Under the pieces are notes generated by a model, which worked only from the letters and a program-made list of their open reading frames with translations, searched no databases and was not told the DNA's origin. From Dubosiella muris (GTDB lineage Bacteria > Bacillota_I > Bacilli_A > Erysipelotrichales > Erysipelotrichaceae): a stretch of DNA of 64,000 nt. The translations under genes were made by a program, and so were the position numbers. The DNA is taken from positions 1 through 64,000 of the forward strand of contig NZ_SRYG01000012.1 of NCBI RefSeq assembly GCF_004793885.1, read 5' to 3'. Shown here piece by piece: positions 27,843-35,339 of this stretch. Position 1 is the stretch's first letter; each line of letters starts with the position of its first letter.

Positions 27843-28145
27843 ATGTACGCAATTATTGAAACAGGCGGAAAGCAGATCAAAGTGGAAAAAGACAGTGTGA
27901 TCTTTGTTGAAAAAATCAATGCCAGCGAAGGAGATACTGTTGAATTCGATAAAGTTCTGTTCGCGGATGGAAAAATCGGTCATCCTTTCATCGAAGGAGC
28001 AAAAGTGACTGGTGTCGTTGAAAAACAAGGAAAAGGCAAGAAGATCACGATCGTGAAATACAAGCCGAAAAAATCCTCGACACGCCGCAAACAAGGACAT
28101 CGTCAGCCTTATACGCAAATCAAGATCGAGTCCATCGAGGCGTAG
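27843..28145 (+). CDS. rplU: 50S ribosomal protein L21
   Basis: Large-subunit protein contacting 23S rRNA. The sequence opens [14 protein letters not shown] and ends with the signature region [20 protein letters not shown]; 100 aa is normal. AGGAGG is 8 bases before the ATG at 27843; the upstream in-frame GTG at 27834 overlaps that site and is rejected. It is first in rplU-prp-rpmA, an order conserved in Bacillota. Confidence 0.97.
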   Translation: MYAIIETGGKQIKVEKDSVIFVEKINASEGDTVEFDKVLFADGKIGHPFIEGAKVTGVVEKQGKGKKITIVKYKPKKSSTRRKQGHRQPYTQIKIESIEA

Positions 28146-28148
28146 GTC

Positions 28149-28463
28149 ATGGTAAAGATTCGTATATCTACCCATCATAAAGATATACAAAACATTGATA
28201 TAAAAGGTCACGCGATGGCGGGCGAATACGGACAGGACGTCGTATGCGCCGGAATCTCAAGCATTGTGTTTGGCGCGATGAACGCGCTGGACACGTTGTT
28301 TCCTGAATTCTGTGATTTCACCGTCGACGATGACCGCATCGGGATTTATGTCAAGCGATCCAGCGATTCGCTTCAGCTTGTGCTTCGGGCCGTGGTCCTT
28401 CAGCTCAAAACGATAGAGGAATCGTATTCCGATAAACTCAAATTCACTAGGAAAGAGGTGTGA
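28149..28463 (+). CDS. prp: Ribosomal-processing cysteine protease Prp
   Basis: Removes the N-terminal extension of ribosomal protein L27 in Bacillota. The catalytic His21 (KGHAMAG) and Cys33 (VVCAGIS) are both present in a 104-residue protein. It lies between rplU and rpmA, and the L27 encoded next carries the cognate extension. Its stop is 2 bases before the rpmA ATG. Confidence 0.94.
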   Translation: MVKIRISTHHKDIQNIDIKGHAMAGEYGQDVVCAGISSIVFGAMNALDTLFPEFCDFTVDDDRIGIYVKRSSDSLQLVLRAVVLQLKTIEESYSDKLKFTRKEV

Positions 28464-28465
28464 TC

Positions 28466-28750
28466 ATGCGTTTTACATTAGATATTCAGTTTTTCGCTTC
28501 TAAAAAGGGAGTAGGTTCGACAAAGAACGGTCGTGATTCCCATTCGAAACGTCTTGGTGCCAAACTGGCCGATGGTCAAAAATGCCATGCCGGAAGCATC
28601 ATTTATCGTCAGCGCGGAACGAAGATCCATCCGGGTAAAAACGTAGGCCGTGGGGGCGACGACACATTGTTCGCAACGGTAAACGGTGTCGTAAAATACG
28701 AACGGTTGGGAAAGAAGAAAAAACAAGTTTCTGTTTACCCAGAAGCGTAA
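28466..28750 (+). CDS. rpmA: 50S ribosomal protein L27, with cleavable N-terminal extension
   Basis: Its mature N-terminus reaches the peptidyl transferase centre. The protein starts [18 protein letters not shown]: the first 11 residues match the extension removed by Prp, with cleavage expected after [13 protein letters not shown] and [10 protein letters not shown] follow. The ATG at 28466 has GAAAGAGG 7 bases upstream; the GTG at 28460 overlaps the site and is rejected. The length is 94 aa including the extension. It ends the operon. Confidence 0.97.
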   Translation: MRFTLDIQFFASKKGVGSTKNGRDSHSKRLGAKLADGQKCHAGSIIYRQRGTKIHPGKNVGRGGDDTLFATVNGVVKYERLGKKKKQVSVYPEA

Positions 28751-28756
28751 ACATGC

Positions 28757-28782
28757 AGAGGCCGCGAGGTCTCTCTTTTTTT
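28757..28782 (+). terminator. Terminator of rplU-prp-rpmA
   Basis: 7-bp stem (28757-28763 with 28768-28774, one G-U) capped by a GCGA tetraloop, then a T run. Confidence 0.9.
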
Positions 28783-28845
28783 CTTTTAAAAATCACTTCC
28801 GCGGCCAAAAAAGTCAAGGGGGTCGTTTTTCTTTTTTGAAAAACG

Positions 28846-28851
28846 TATAAT
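28846..28851 (+). promoter_or_regulatory. -10 element of obgE
   Basis: Perfect TATAAT 22 bases before the obgE start; no good -35 at 16-18 bp. Confidence 0.5.
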
Positions 28852-28872
28852 AAAACCAATGGAGGCATTCCA

Positions 28873-30156
28873 ATGTTTGTAGATCAAGTAAAAGTATTTA
28901 TCAAAGCAGGAAACGGAGGCGACGGAATCGTCAGCTTCCGTCATGAAAAGTATGTAGCGTACGGAGGACCGTTTGGCGGGGACGGCGGCCGCGGCGGCGA
29001 CGTCATCTTCGAAGCGGACCCGGGCATGACGACGCTGCTCGATTTGCGTTATCACCGCAAACTGATTGCCCAAAACGGCGAAAAGGGAAAAAACAAGCGC
29101 ATGCACGGAGCCAACGGCGAAAGCCGCGTCGTCAAAGTGCCGCTGGGAACGCTTGTGAAACGGCTGGACAACGGCGCGATCGTCGCGGACTTGACGGAGC
29201 CGTTTCAGCAGCAGGTCGTGGCGAAAGGCGGCCGCGGCGGCCGTGGCAACTGCCATTTCAAATCGGCGCGCAACACGGCGCCAAAGTACGCGGAAAGCGG
29301 CCGTGAAGGCGAGGAGTACGAAGCCATCGTGGAACTGAAAGTGCTGGCGGACGTCGGACTCGTTGGGTTTCCAAGCGTTGGGAAGTCGACGTTTCTGGAA
29401 GCGGTCACCCGCGCCAAGCCGGAAATCGGCGACTATCCGTTCACGACAATCACGCCAAACGTCGGCGTGGTCCAGACCCAAGACGGACGCAGCTTTATTT
29501 TGGCCGATTTGCCGGGGCTTATCGAAGGAGCGAGCCAGGGCAAGGGACTTGGCCACCAGTTTTTGAAGCACATCGAACGGTGCCGGGTCATCATTCACGT
29601 GCTTGACATGGGCGGCGAGGAAGGCCGCGATCCGGTGGAGGACTACCGTGTCATCAACGAGGAGCTGAAAAACTATCATCTCCGGCTTATGGAGCGGCCG
29701 CAAATCGTTGTCGCCAACAAAATGGATTTGGAAAACGCCCAGGAAAATCTGGCTCGTTTCAAGGCGGCGTATCCGGATGTTCCGGTTTACGAAACGACGA
29801 CGATCATCCACGAAGGACTGGATCCGGTTTTGCGCAAAGCGGCCGACTTGCTCGCGACGACGCCGGCGTTCCCGCTGGAAGCCGAGGACGGCAAGGAAAC
29901 CGGTGTGGTGTACAAGTTCGAGGAAAAGAAAAAAGACGTGGAAATCACCGAGCTTGCGCCGCATGTCTGGGAAATCCGGGGTCCGAAAATCGAGAAGGCG
30001 TTCGATATCAAAAAGCTCAACACGGAGGAAGATTATTATTTGTTTGCCAACCGCATGCGTTATATGGGCGTGGATAAAATGCTGCGCGACGCGGGTGTGC
30101 AGGACGGCGACACGGTCCGTCTGGATGGATTTGAATTTGAATTTGTAGAAAATTAA
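28873..30156 (+). CDS. obgE: GTPase Obg/CgtA
   Basis: Essential GTPase in 50S assembly and stress control. The glycine-rich Obg fold (1-158) starts with VKVFIKAGNGGDGIVSFR and contains GGPFGGDGGRGGDV. The G domain has GFPSVGKST (about residue 167), DLPGLIEGA (about 214) and NKMD near 282, and the C-terminal OCT domain covers about 345-427. GGAGG is 7 bases before the ATG. It has a separate promoter from rpmA; spo0B, present here in spore formers, is absent. Confidence 0.97.
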   Translation: MFVDQVKVFIKAGNGGDGIVSFRHEKYVAYGGPFGGDGGRGGDVIFEADPGMTTLLDLRYHRKLIAQNGEKGKNKRMHGANGESRVVKVPLGTLVKRLDNGAIVADLTEPFQQQVVAKGGRGGRGNCHFKSARNTAPKYAESGREGEEYEAIVELKVLADVGLVGFPSVGKSTFLEAVTRAKPEIGDYPFTTITPNVGVVQTQDGRSFILADLPGLIEGASQGKGLGHQFLKHIERCRVIIHVLDMGGEEGRDPVEDYRVINEELKNYHLRLMERPQIVVANKMDLENAQENLARFKAAYPDVPVYETTTIIHEGLDPVLRKAADLLATTPAFPLEAEDGKETGVVYKFEEKKKDVEITELAPHVWEIRGPKIEKAFDIKKLNTEEDYYLFANRMRYMGVDKMLRDAGVQDGDTVRLDGFEFEFVEN

Positions 30157-30169
30157 GAAGGGAAACTGT

Positions 30170-30964
30170 ATGATCCATGTATTTTTCTCGGAAGCCGGCG
30201 CCGGTATCATGAAACTGCATCAGGAGGCCGGCAAGATCGCGGCGGAGGACGAAATCGTCGCGCTGGCGTTCATGCTCGACCAAGGCGATATCCGGCTTCC
30301 ATACGATTCGCAGTACCGCCTGGACCTCATTTACAAAATGTACACGCAAAACGGGCAGATCAAAAATCTGGACCATTTGTGGGAGTCGATTTACTCGTAT
30401 GTGAAAAATGTCGATCGGTTGATCGAGGCGGCGAAAAACGGCGAGGAGATTTGCGTTTATTCGGAAAACTCGCCAGGCGACGTATCCGGCTTCATCTTCG
30501 TCTGCTCCCTGCTGGATCCATACGATATCAGCTTGCAGTACGTGGAGCTGCCGCAAATCGTCCACAATCCGGACTACACGACGTTGTTTCCGTCGCTTGA
30601 AAACATTTTGTACGAATATCTCGACTATGTGCTTTCGCTCAAAATCGAGATTCCTTATTTCGACGTGAATTACTACTCGATGATTTGGGAATCGCTGAAA
30701 AACGAAAACAGTTCGCTGCGGGCGGTCGTGAACGGGCAGCTCATGTCGGTTCGGGAGGACATTTACGACATCGTGATTTTGAACCGGTTCGAGACACCGA
30801 AATACGAAAGCCAGGGCATCGGGGAAATTTTAGGGATTTACCAGCAAAAGCTGAGCGATTATTTGCTCGCGGACCGGATCCAGACGCTCATCGACGAAGA
30901 CGCGCTGACGATTCTGGAAGACTGCGAGCTGCCGTATCATCGCGTTTTAATTAAAACGAATTGA
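30170..30964 (+). CDS. DUF1835/DUF3658-type protein of unknown function
   Basis: A 264-residue soluble protein. The N-terminal part (MIHVFFSEAGAGIMKL, then DEIVALAFMLDQGDI) resembles DUF1835 and the C-terminal part (residues about 190-255, with LADRIQTLIDEDALTILED) resembles DUF3658; this pairing is common in Bacillota with no defined function. It follows obgE by 13 bases and may share its transcript. Its TGA abuts the stop of the convergent CRP-type gene, forming TGATCA with no space between. No terminator is visible between them. Confidence 0.7.
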   Translation: MIHVFFSEAGAGIMKLHQEAGKIAAEDEIVALAFMLDQGDIRLPYDSQYRLDLIYKMYTQNGQIKNLDHLWESIYSYVKNVDRLIEAAKNGEEICVYSENSPGDVSGFIFVCSLLDPYDISLQYVELPQIVHNPDYTTLFPSLENILYEYLDYVLSLKIEIPYFDVNYYSMIWESLKNENSSLRAVVNGQLMSVREDIYDIVILNRFETPKYESQGIGEILGIYQQKLSDYLLADRIQTLIDEDALTILEDCELPYHRVLIKTN

Positions 30965-31621
30965 TCAAAGCGAAGACCGGGCGAACTTTTCAAGGGTTGT
31001 CCGGTCTTTGATCGTGATGCGCCGGTATCCCAGCTCGATCAGCCCCCGGGCTTCCAGCGCTTTGAGCGCCCTTGTCACCGTCACGCGCTGAAGCGCGCAG
31101 CACTCCGCGATCTCCTGGTGGGAATATGGAATGGTGTCGTTTGCCACTTCGAGGGACGGATGCGGATCCTCGCTGATTTCCAGCAAAAAGTCGGCGATTC
31201 GCTCAGGCGCGTTTAAAAAGGTAAGCCGGCGGACGTGGCGGGCCAGAGCCTCGACGGAGTAGGACAAAAGGCGGATGATCTCGATGGCAAGCTCGCCGCT
31301 TTCCTGGGGACAGCGAAGCAAGTCGTCGATTTTCAGCTCGATGAGCTCAACCTGGGTAACGGCCTCGATGGACGTCGTTCGAATGGATTCCAGCAGCGGA
31401 TCGGTCATGCCGACAAGCCGGCCTTCGCCAACGATTTCATACGTGAGCTCCTTGCCGCTTGCGTGAAGAAGAAAAGCCCGGACCCGGCCTTTTTGAATGT
31501 AAAAAAACGTATTGCCAAAGTCCTGCTGCCAATAAATCGTCTGGGCGGGAGAAAAAGTTTTTTTTGTGCCGATCCGGGTTAAAATCGCTTTGGACCGGGC
31601 GTTGAGCGGAATCGTTTTCAT
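30965..31621 (-). CDS. CRP/FNR-family transcriptional regulator
   Basis: A 218-residue regulator with an N-terminal cyclic-nucleotide-binding-like beta-roll (to about 125) and a C-terminal winged helix with HQEIAECCALQRVTVTRAL as the helix-turn-helix and a wing near RRITIKD. It lacks the four-cysteine cluster of FNR, and the phosphate-binding motif of true CRP is not clear, so its effector is unknown. It is divergent from yitT with a perfect palindrome between them. No ribosome site is visible; AT-rich -10-like hexamers lie 3-14 bases before the ATG, so its mRNA may be leaderless. Confidence 0.88.
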   Translation of the reverse strand: MKTIPLNARSKAILTRIGTKKTFSPAQTIYWQQDFGNTFFYIQKGRVRAFLLHASGKELTYEIVGEGRLVGMTDPLLESIRTTSIEAVTQVELIELKIDDLLRCPQESGELAIEIIRLLSYSVEALARHVRRLTFLNAPERIADFLLEISEDPHPSLEVANDTIPYSHQEIAECCALQRVTVTRALKALEARGLIELGYRRITIKDRTTLEKFARSSL

Positions 31622-31652
31622 ATCTTTATATTATCGAAAAAAACGTTTGAAT

Positions 31653-31668
31653 TGTAGCTTAAGCTACA
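31653..31668. promoter_or_regulatory. Palindromic operator between the CRP-type gene and yitT
   Basis: Perfect 16-bp palindrome TGTAG-CTTAAG-CTACA with the 5-6-5 geometry of CRP-family sites. Its centre is at -41.5 relative to the predicted yitT start (class II activation position) and about 37-42 bp upstream of the divergent start. Confidence 0.7.
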
Positions 31669-31689
31669 TTTTTTGCAAACCGCTTTTTT

Positions 31690-31695
31690 TATAAT
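31690..31695 (+). promoter_or_regulatory. -10 element of yitT
   Basis: Perfect TATAAT; the -35 region at 17 bp (CATTTT) is poor, as expected of an activator-dependent promoter. Start predicted at 31702. Confidence 0.7.
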
Positions 31696-31717
31696 AGACG
31701 TGCAAGGAGGGAAGCTT

Positions 31718-32575
31718 ATGAAAACCATTCAATTCTTCGCGCGTATTTTACTTGGAAATTTTTTGCTGGCTGTGGCCGTCAACATGCTTGTCGTTCCATC
31801 GGGCTTTATCGCGGGCGGCTCGACGGGTCTTGCCTTGATCATTATGCATTGGGCGCGTCTGCCGTATTCGACCATCGTGACGGGCATCAACTTGTGCATG
31901 TTTGCGATCGGCTTTTTCTTTCTTGGAAAGAAGTTCGCGCTCACGACGCTGGTTTCCACCATCGTCTACCCGCTTTTCTTATCCATGACCGCTTTTCTAG
32001 CCGATATTGAACTCGTTTCCGATCCGCTGATTGCCGCTATCATGGCGGGCGGTTTGATGGGATGCGGTCTGGGGCTCGTTATCCAGTCCGGCGCCAGTAC
32101 GGGCGGACTCGACATCCCGCCAATCATTTTGGAGCGCAAGTTTGGCTGGAGCGTTTCGGTCACGATGAACATCATGGACTTGTTTATTTTGGTATACCAA
32201 ATCACGTACTCGACGCCGGAACAAATCATTTGCGGCTTGACGCTGGTGTTCGTGACGTATTTTGTGATGAATCAAATCATGACGTTTGGCAAGGCGGCGC
32301 TCCAGCTGATGATTATGAGCGCCCGGCATGAAATGATGCGCCAGCTGTTTGTCGATACGCTCGACAAGGGTGCCACGCTGTTTTGGATCGAAGGCGGCTA
32401 CACGAAAAAGGAGGCGAAAGCGATTTGCGCCATCGTGGCTCGCAAAGAGCTGTACGAAGTCCAAAAGGCGATTTACGAAGTGGATCCCGAAGCGTTTGTG
32501 GTCGTTTCCAAAGTTTCGGAAGTGCGGGGACGCGGATTCAAGCCTCTTTCGCACCGGCCGGGCAAGATTGGATGA
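31718..32575 (+). CDS. YitT-family membrane protein
   Basis: 285 residues: five or six membrane segments in residues 1-175 (YitT/DUF161) containing GGSTGLALI and GASTGGLDIPP, followed by a cytoplasmic DUF2179 domain with EAKAICAIVARKELYEVQK. The family is widespread in Bacillota and its substrate is unknown. AGGAGG precedes the ATG at 31718; an in-frame ATG at 31673 lies upstream of the promoter and is rejected. It is divergent from a CRP-type gene and probably controlled by it. Confidence 0.88.
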   Translation: MKTIQFFARILLGNFLLAVAVNMLVVPSGFIAGGSTGLALIIMHWARLPYSTIVTGINLCMFAIGFFFLGKKFALTTLVSTIVYPLFLSMTAFLADIELVSDPLIAAIMAGGLMGCGLGLVIQSGASTGGLDIPPIILERKFGWSVSVTMNIMDLFILVYQITYSTPEQIICGLTLVFVTYFVMNQIMTFGKAALQLMIMSARHEMMRQLFVDTLDKGATLFWIEGGYTKKEAKAICAIVARKELYEVQKAIYEVDPEAFVVVSKVSEVRGRGFKPLSHRPGKIG

Positions 32576-32582
32576 GAAAATG

Positions 32583-32611
32583 TTGAATTTCCGGCCGTTT
32601 TCCTCTACTCT
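32583..32611 (+). promoter_or_regulatory. Promoter of exoA
   Basis: TTGAAT (32583-32588), 17-bp spacer, TACTCT (32606-32611); start predicted near 32618. Confidence 0.65.
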
Positions 32612-32632
32612 TAAAGGGAAACAGGTGAAAGC

Positions 32633-33385
32633 ATGAAATTATTAACATGGAATGTCAACGGGATCCGCGCGATCCAGAAAAAGGGATTCAACGAAGCCAT
32701 CGAGGAGATCGGCGCCGATTTTGTTTGCTTGCAGGAAACGAAAGCGCAGCCGGAGCAAATCGACGTCGACGGCTTGTATCCGTATGTATATATGAATTCG
32801 GCGGTCCGCAAAGGATACAGCGGCACGCTGATCATGACCAACCGCGAGCCGTTGTCGGTTCGTTACGGGATCGGCTGCCAGGAACACGATCAGGAAGGCC
32901 GCGTCATTACACTGGAATACGACAGCTACTACGTCGTGACGGTGTACACGCCAAACGCCGGCGAAGAGCTTCGGCGTCTGGATTACCGCATCGCGTGGGA
33001 TAAGGCGTTTGGGGCTTTTGTCGCCGCCCTGGACAAGCCGGTGCTGCTTTGCGGGGACTTGAATGTGGCGAACACGAATTTGGATGTGTACGATCCGCTG
33101 ACGCTGGCGGGCTCGACCGGATTCACGAATGAGGAGCGGCTTGGCTTCCGGCGCCATTTGCTCAGCCAGCTGACGGATGCCTACCGGCTCGTCCACCCGA
33201 AAGAGCGCAAGTACTCGTGGTGGTCCTACTTTGACCGGGCCAGGGAAAAGGGCTGGGGCTGGCGCATCGACTACTGGCTTGTTTCGCCTTCGCTGGAAAG
33301 CAAGGTGGAGGAAGTCGAGATTTTGGACGGCGTTGGCGGCAGCGACCACTGTCCGGTGCTGCTGGACATCGACTTAAACGATTGA
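32633..33385 (+). CDS. exoA: Exodeoxyribonuclease III / AP endonuclease
   Basis: Base-excision repair enzyme of the exonuclease-endonuclease-phosphatase fold. Visible motifs are LLTWNVNGIRA (metal Asn), CLQETKAQ with the metal Glu near residue 35, GDLNVANTNLDV (about 143), WWSYFDRAREKGWGWRIDYW, and the C-terminal GGSDHCPV with the catalytic His. The length of 250 aa matches Bacillus ExoA. The ribosome site is weak (AGGTGA). It stands alone with its own promoter. Confidence 0.95.
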   Translation: MKLLTWNVNGIRAIQKKGFNEAIEEIGADFVCLQETKAQPEQIDVDGLYPYVYMNSAVRKGYSGTLIMTNREPLSVRYGIGCQEHDQEGRVITLEYDSYYVVTVYTPNAGEELRRLDYRIAWDKAFGAFVAALDKPVLLCGDLNVANTNLDVYDPLTLAGSTGFTNEERLGFRRHLLSQLTDAYRLVHPKERKYSWWSYFDRAREKGWGWRIDYWLVSPSLESKVEEVEILDGVGGSDHCPVLLDIDLND

Positions 33386-33482
33386 ATCGAAAATCGACGG
33401 GATTCAGACGATTGTCTGTGTCCTTCTTTTTTATCCGAAGACCAATAAAAACGGGAATGGGATTTATAAGATGCAGATTGTC

Positions 33483-33491
33483 TGGTATACT
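33483..33491 (+). promoter_or_regulatory. Extended -10 promoter of ruvAB
   Basis: TG-G-TATACT (33483-33491), 19 bases before the ruvA start; the -35 is weak. Confidence 0.6.
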
Positions 33492-33510
33492 AGGAAAAAG
33501 AGGAGAATGT

Positions 33511-34092
33511 ATGATAGCTTTTGTGGAAGGGATCGTTCGCATCGTCCGGCCGGCGTCCGTTGTTTTGGACGTCAACGGCGTCGGATACGAGGTGTTCGTG
33601 TGCGATCCTTATAAATATAGAATCGGAAAAGTCACGTTTCTTTACACGTATCATCAAATCCGGGAAGACGCGCAGACGTTGTTTGGATTCGATACGGAAA
33701 TGGACTACGAGATTTTTACGCGGCTGCTCAACGTGAAAGGGATCGGCGCCAAAACCGCGCTGGCGATGCTGACAAAATGCCCGGGCGCCGACATGGCGCG
33801 CGCCATCGAGGAAGGCGATGTCAAACTGCTTAAAAGCCTGCCGGGCATCGGCGTCAAGAGCGCCAGCCAAATCGTGCTGGATCTGCAAGGAAAGCTCGTT
33901 TCGATCCAGCGCGAGGAAATCGAGATCGGCGATCCGGTTTGGATGCAGACGCAGGAGGCGCTCGAGGCGCTTGGATACAAAGCGAACACGCTGCAGTCCA
34001 TCAAGAAGGAACTGCAGGACGCCGGCTATGAGAGCGTGGACGAAATGCTTCGCCACGCGCTGATGCTGCTGGCCAAACGAAACGGGGTGTAA
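33511..34092 (+). CDS. ruvA: Holliday junction branch migration subunit RuvA
   Basis: Binds four-way junctions and loads RuvB. The OB domain (1-62) includes VVLDVNGVGYEVFV, tandem helix-hairpin-helix motifs follow (LLNVKGIGAKTALAML and LKSLPGIGVKSASQIV), and the C-terminal RuvB-binding domain starts near residue 145 with EALEALGYKA. The ATG at 33511 gives 193 aa with AGAGGAG upstream. A longer reading from 33382 starts inside exoA and lacks conservation. ruvB begins 3 bases after the stop. Confidence 0.96.
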   Translation: MIAFVEGIVRIVRPASVVLDVNGVGYEVFVCDPYKYRIGKVTFLYTYHQIREDAQTLFGFDTEMDYEIFTRLLNVKGIGAKTALAMLTKCPGADMARAIEEGDVKLLKSLPGIGVKSASQIVLDLQGKLVSIQREEIEIGDPVWMQTQEALEALGYKANTLQSIKKELQDAGYESVDEMLRHALMLLAKRNGV

Positions 34093-34095
34093 TCA

Positions 34096-35112
34096 ATGGA
34101 AGAAAGAACGATGGACGCCAGAGAGCAGGCGGGCGACCAGATCGAGGTGTCGCTGCGGCCGGCGAGCCTGGAGGAATACATTGGGCAAAGCGAGCTGAAG
34201 GCGAACTTGAGGGTGTTTATCCACGCGGCCAGAGCGCGCAACGAGGCGCTCGACCACGTGTTGCTGTACGGGCCTCCCGGGCTTGGAAAGACGACGCTGG
34301 CGTATATTTTGGCGCATGAGATGGGCGGAAACCTGAAAACGGCCAGCGGGCCTTCCATTGAAAAAAGCGGCGATCTGGCGGCGATCCTGTCCACGCTCGA
34401 GCCAGGGGACGTGCTGTTTATCGACGAGATCCACCGTCTGCCCAAACAAGTCGAGGAAGTGCTCTATCCGGCGATGGAGGACTATTGTCTGGATATCGTG
34501 GTTGGCAAGGATACGGGATCGGTGCACAACATCCGGCTCTCGCTGCCGCCGTTCACCCTTGTGGGAGCGACGACGCGGGCCGGAGATTTGAGCGCGCCGC
34601 TGCGCGACCGCTTTGGTATCGTGGATCAGCTTCAATATTACGAACTGGCGGACTTGCGAAAAATTGTCGCCCGCACCTCACGGGTCATGGCCACGCCCAT
34701 CGAGGAGGCGGCGCTGGACGAGGTGGCGCTTCGCTCGCGGGGGACCCCGCGGATCGCGAACCGGTTGTTTCGGCGCGTGCGCGATTTCGCCCAGGTATAC
34801 AACGAGGGCGTGATTTCGCTGGATGTGGCGCGAGACGCGCTGGACCGGCTGCATGTCGACCATCTCGGTTTGGACGCGGTCGATCACAAATATCTGCTTG
34901 GCATTATCGAGCGGTTCCGGGGCGGTCCGGTCGGACTGGAGGCGTTGTCTTCGAGCATCGGGGAGGAGCCGATGACGATCGAGGATATGTACGAGCCGTA
35001 TTTGCTTCAAATCGGATTCATCAACCGGACCCCGAAAGGACGGATCGCGACGCAAAAAGCGTACGACCACTTTCATATTCCGCGAGAGGAAAAAGCAACA
35101 GGAAACAAATGA
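34096..35112 (+). CDS. ruvB: Holliday junction branch migration ATPase RuvB
   Basis: Hexameric AAA+ motor driving branch migration with RuvA. Walker [10 protein letters not shown] is at residues 59-67, Walker [11 protein letters not shown] near 110, GATTRAG with sensor 1 near 157, and the arginine finger in APLRDRFG near 170. The winged-helix tail starts near residue 260 and ends with the family pattern [11 protein letters not shown]. The length of 338 aa is typical. GGGGTG precedes the ATG at 34096. It ends in a terminator. Confidence 0.97.
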   Translation: MEERTMDAREQAGDQIEVSLRPASLEEYIGQSELKANLRVFIHAARARNEALDHVLLYGPPGLGKTTLAYILAHEMGGNLKTASGPSIEKSGDLAAILSTLEPGDVLFIDEIHRLPKQVEEVLYPAMEDYCLDIVVGKDTGSVHNIRLSLPPFTLVGATTRAGDLSAPLRDRFGIVDQLQYYELADLRKIVARTSRVMATPIEEAALDEVALRSRGTPRIANRLFRRVRDFAQVYNEGVISLDVARDALDRLHVDHLGLDAVDHKYLLGIIERFRGGPVGLEALSSSIGEEPMTIEDMYEPYLLQIGFINRTPKGRIATQKAYDHFHIPREEKATGNK

Positions 35113-35115
35113 GAA

Positions 35116-35158
35116 AAAGCGTTCGGTGGCGGATGGCCGGCTGCGGAGCGCTTTTTTT
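35116..35158 (+). terminator. Terminator of ruvAB
   Basis: 9-bp stem (35116-35124 with 35146-35154, one G-U) around a GC-rich loop, then T7. Confidence 0.85.
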
Positions 35159-35182
35159 GTTTCGTTTTCAGCCGCATTGCCG

Positions 35183-35188
35183 TATAAT
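35183..35188 (+). promoter_or_regulatory. -10 element upstream of recJ
   Basis: Perfect TATAAT, 8 bases before the ATG of a short ORF; the -35 region is weak (TTTCGT at 17 bp). Confidence 0.55.
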
Positions 35189-35195
35189 GAAGGGC

Positions 35196-35333
35196 ATGCA
35201 AACAGGGAGCCTGGACACGGACTTCCGAAAAACAACATTTGAATTTGAGAAAACAGAGGATGAAAAGGATAAAAGATCGAAAGGAGAAGCAGGAGGTTCC
35301 TCGCGCGGCGCTGCCGCGAGTATCCGCTCCTGA
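35196..35333 (+). CDS. Putative 45-residue ORF in the recJ leader
   Basis: Starts 8 bases after a perfect -10, so it would be read from a nearly leaderless mRNA, and it has no ribosome site. The product starts MQTGSLDTDF, has a charged middle rich in Glu, Lys and Asp, and ends in a Gly/Ser/Ala stretch. It is in the same frame as recJ: its TGA is two codons before the recJ ATG. The 3' third overlaps a hairpin. It may be a regulatory uORF or a non-coding leader; I recognise no homologue. Confidence 0.35.
   Translation: MQTGSLDTDFRKTTFEFEKTEDEKDKRSKGEAGGSSRGAAASIRS
35290..35332 (+). promoter_or_regulatory. Hairpin in the recJ leader that pairs its Shine-Dalgarno
   Basis: Outer stem CAGGAG (35290-35295) with CTCCTG (35327-35332) and an inner stem CTCGC/GGC with GCC/GCGAG (35300-35309 with 35313-35320, 2-base bulge). 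The outer stem buries the only AGGAGG upstream of recJ. Confidence 0.5.
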
Positions 35334-35339
35334 ATCGCG

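Noticed and set aside
28786-30210. Minus-strand frame of 474 codons opposite obgE
   Set aside because: Shadow of Obg, whose glycine-rich codons read open in reverse; no family similarity.
34485-35333. Long forward frame running through ruvB into the recJ leader
   Set aside because: Its first part is an out-of-frame shadow of ruvB. Only the last 45 codons after the new promoter (from 35196) were kept as a possible ORF.
35331-35333. TGA before recJ as a selenocysteine or recoded codon
   Set aside because: TGA is an ordinary stop in many genes here, no SECIS-like element is apparent, and recJ has its own ATG two codons later.
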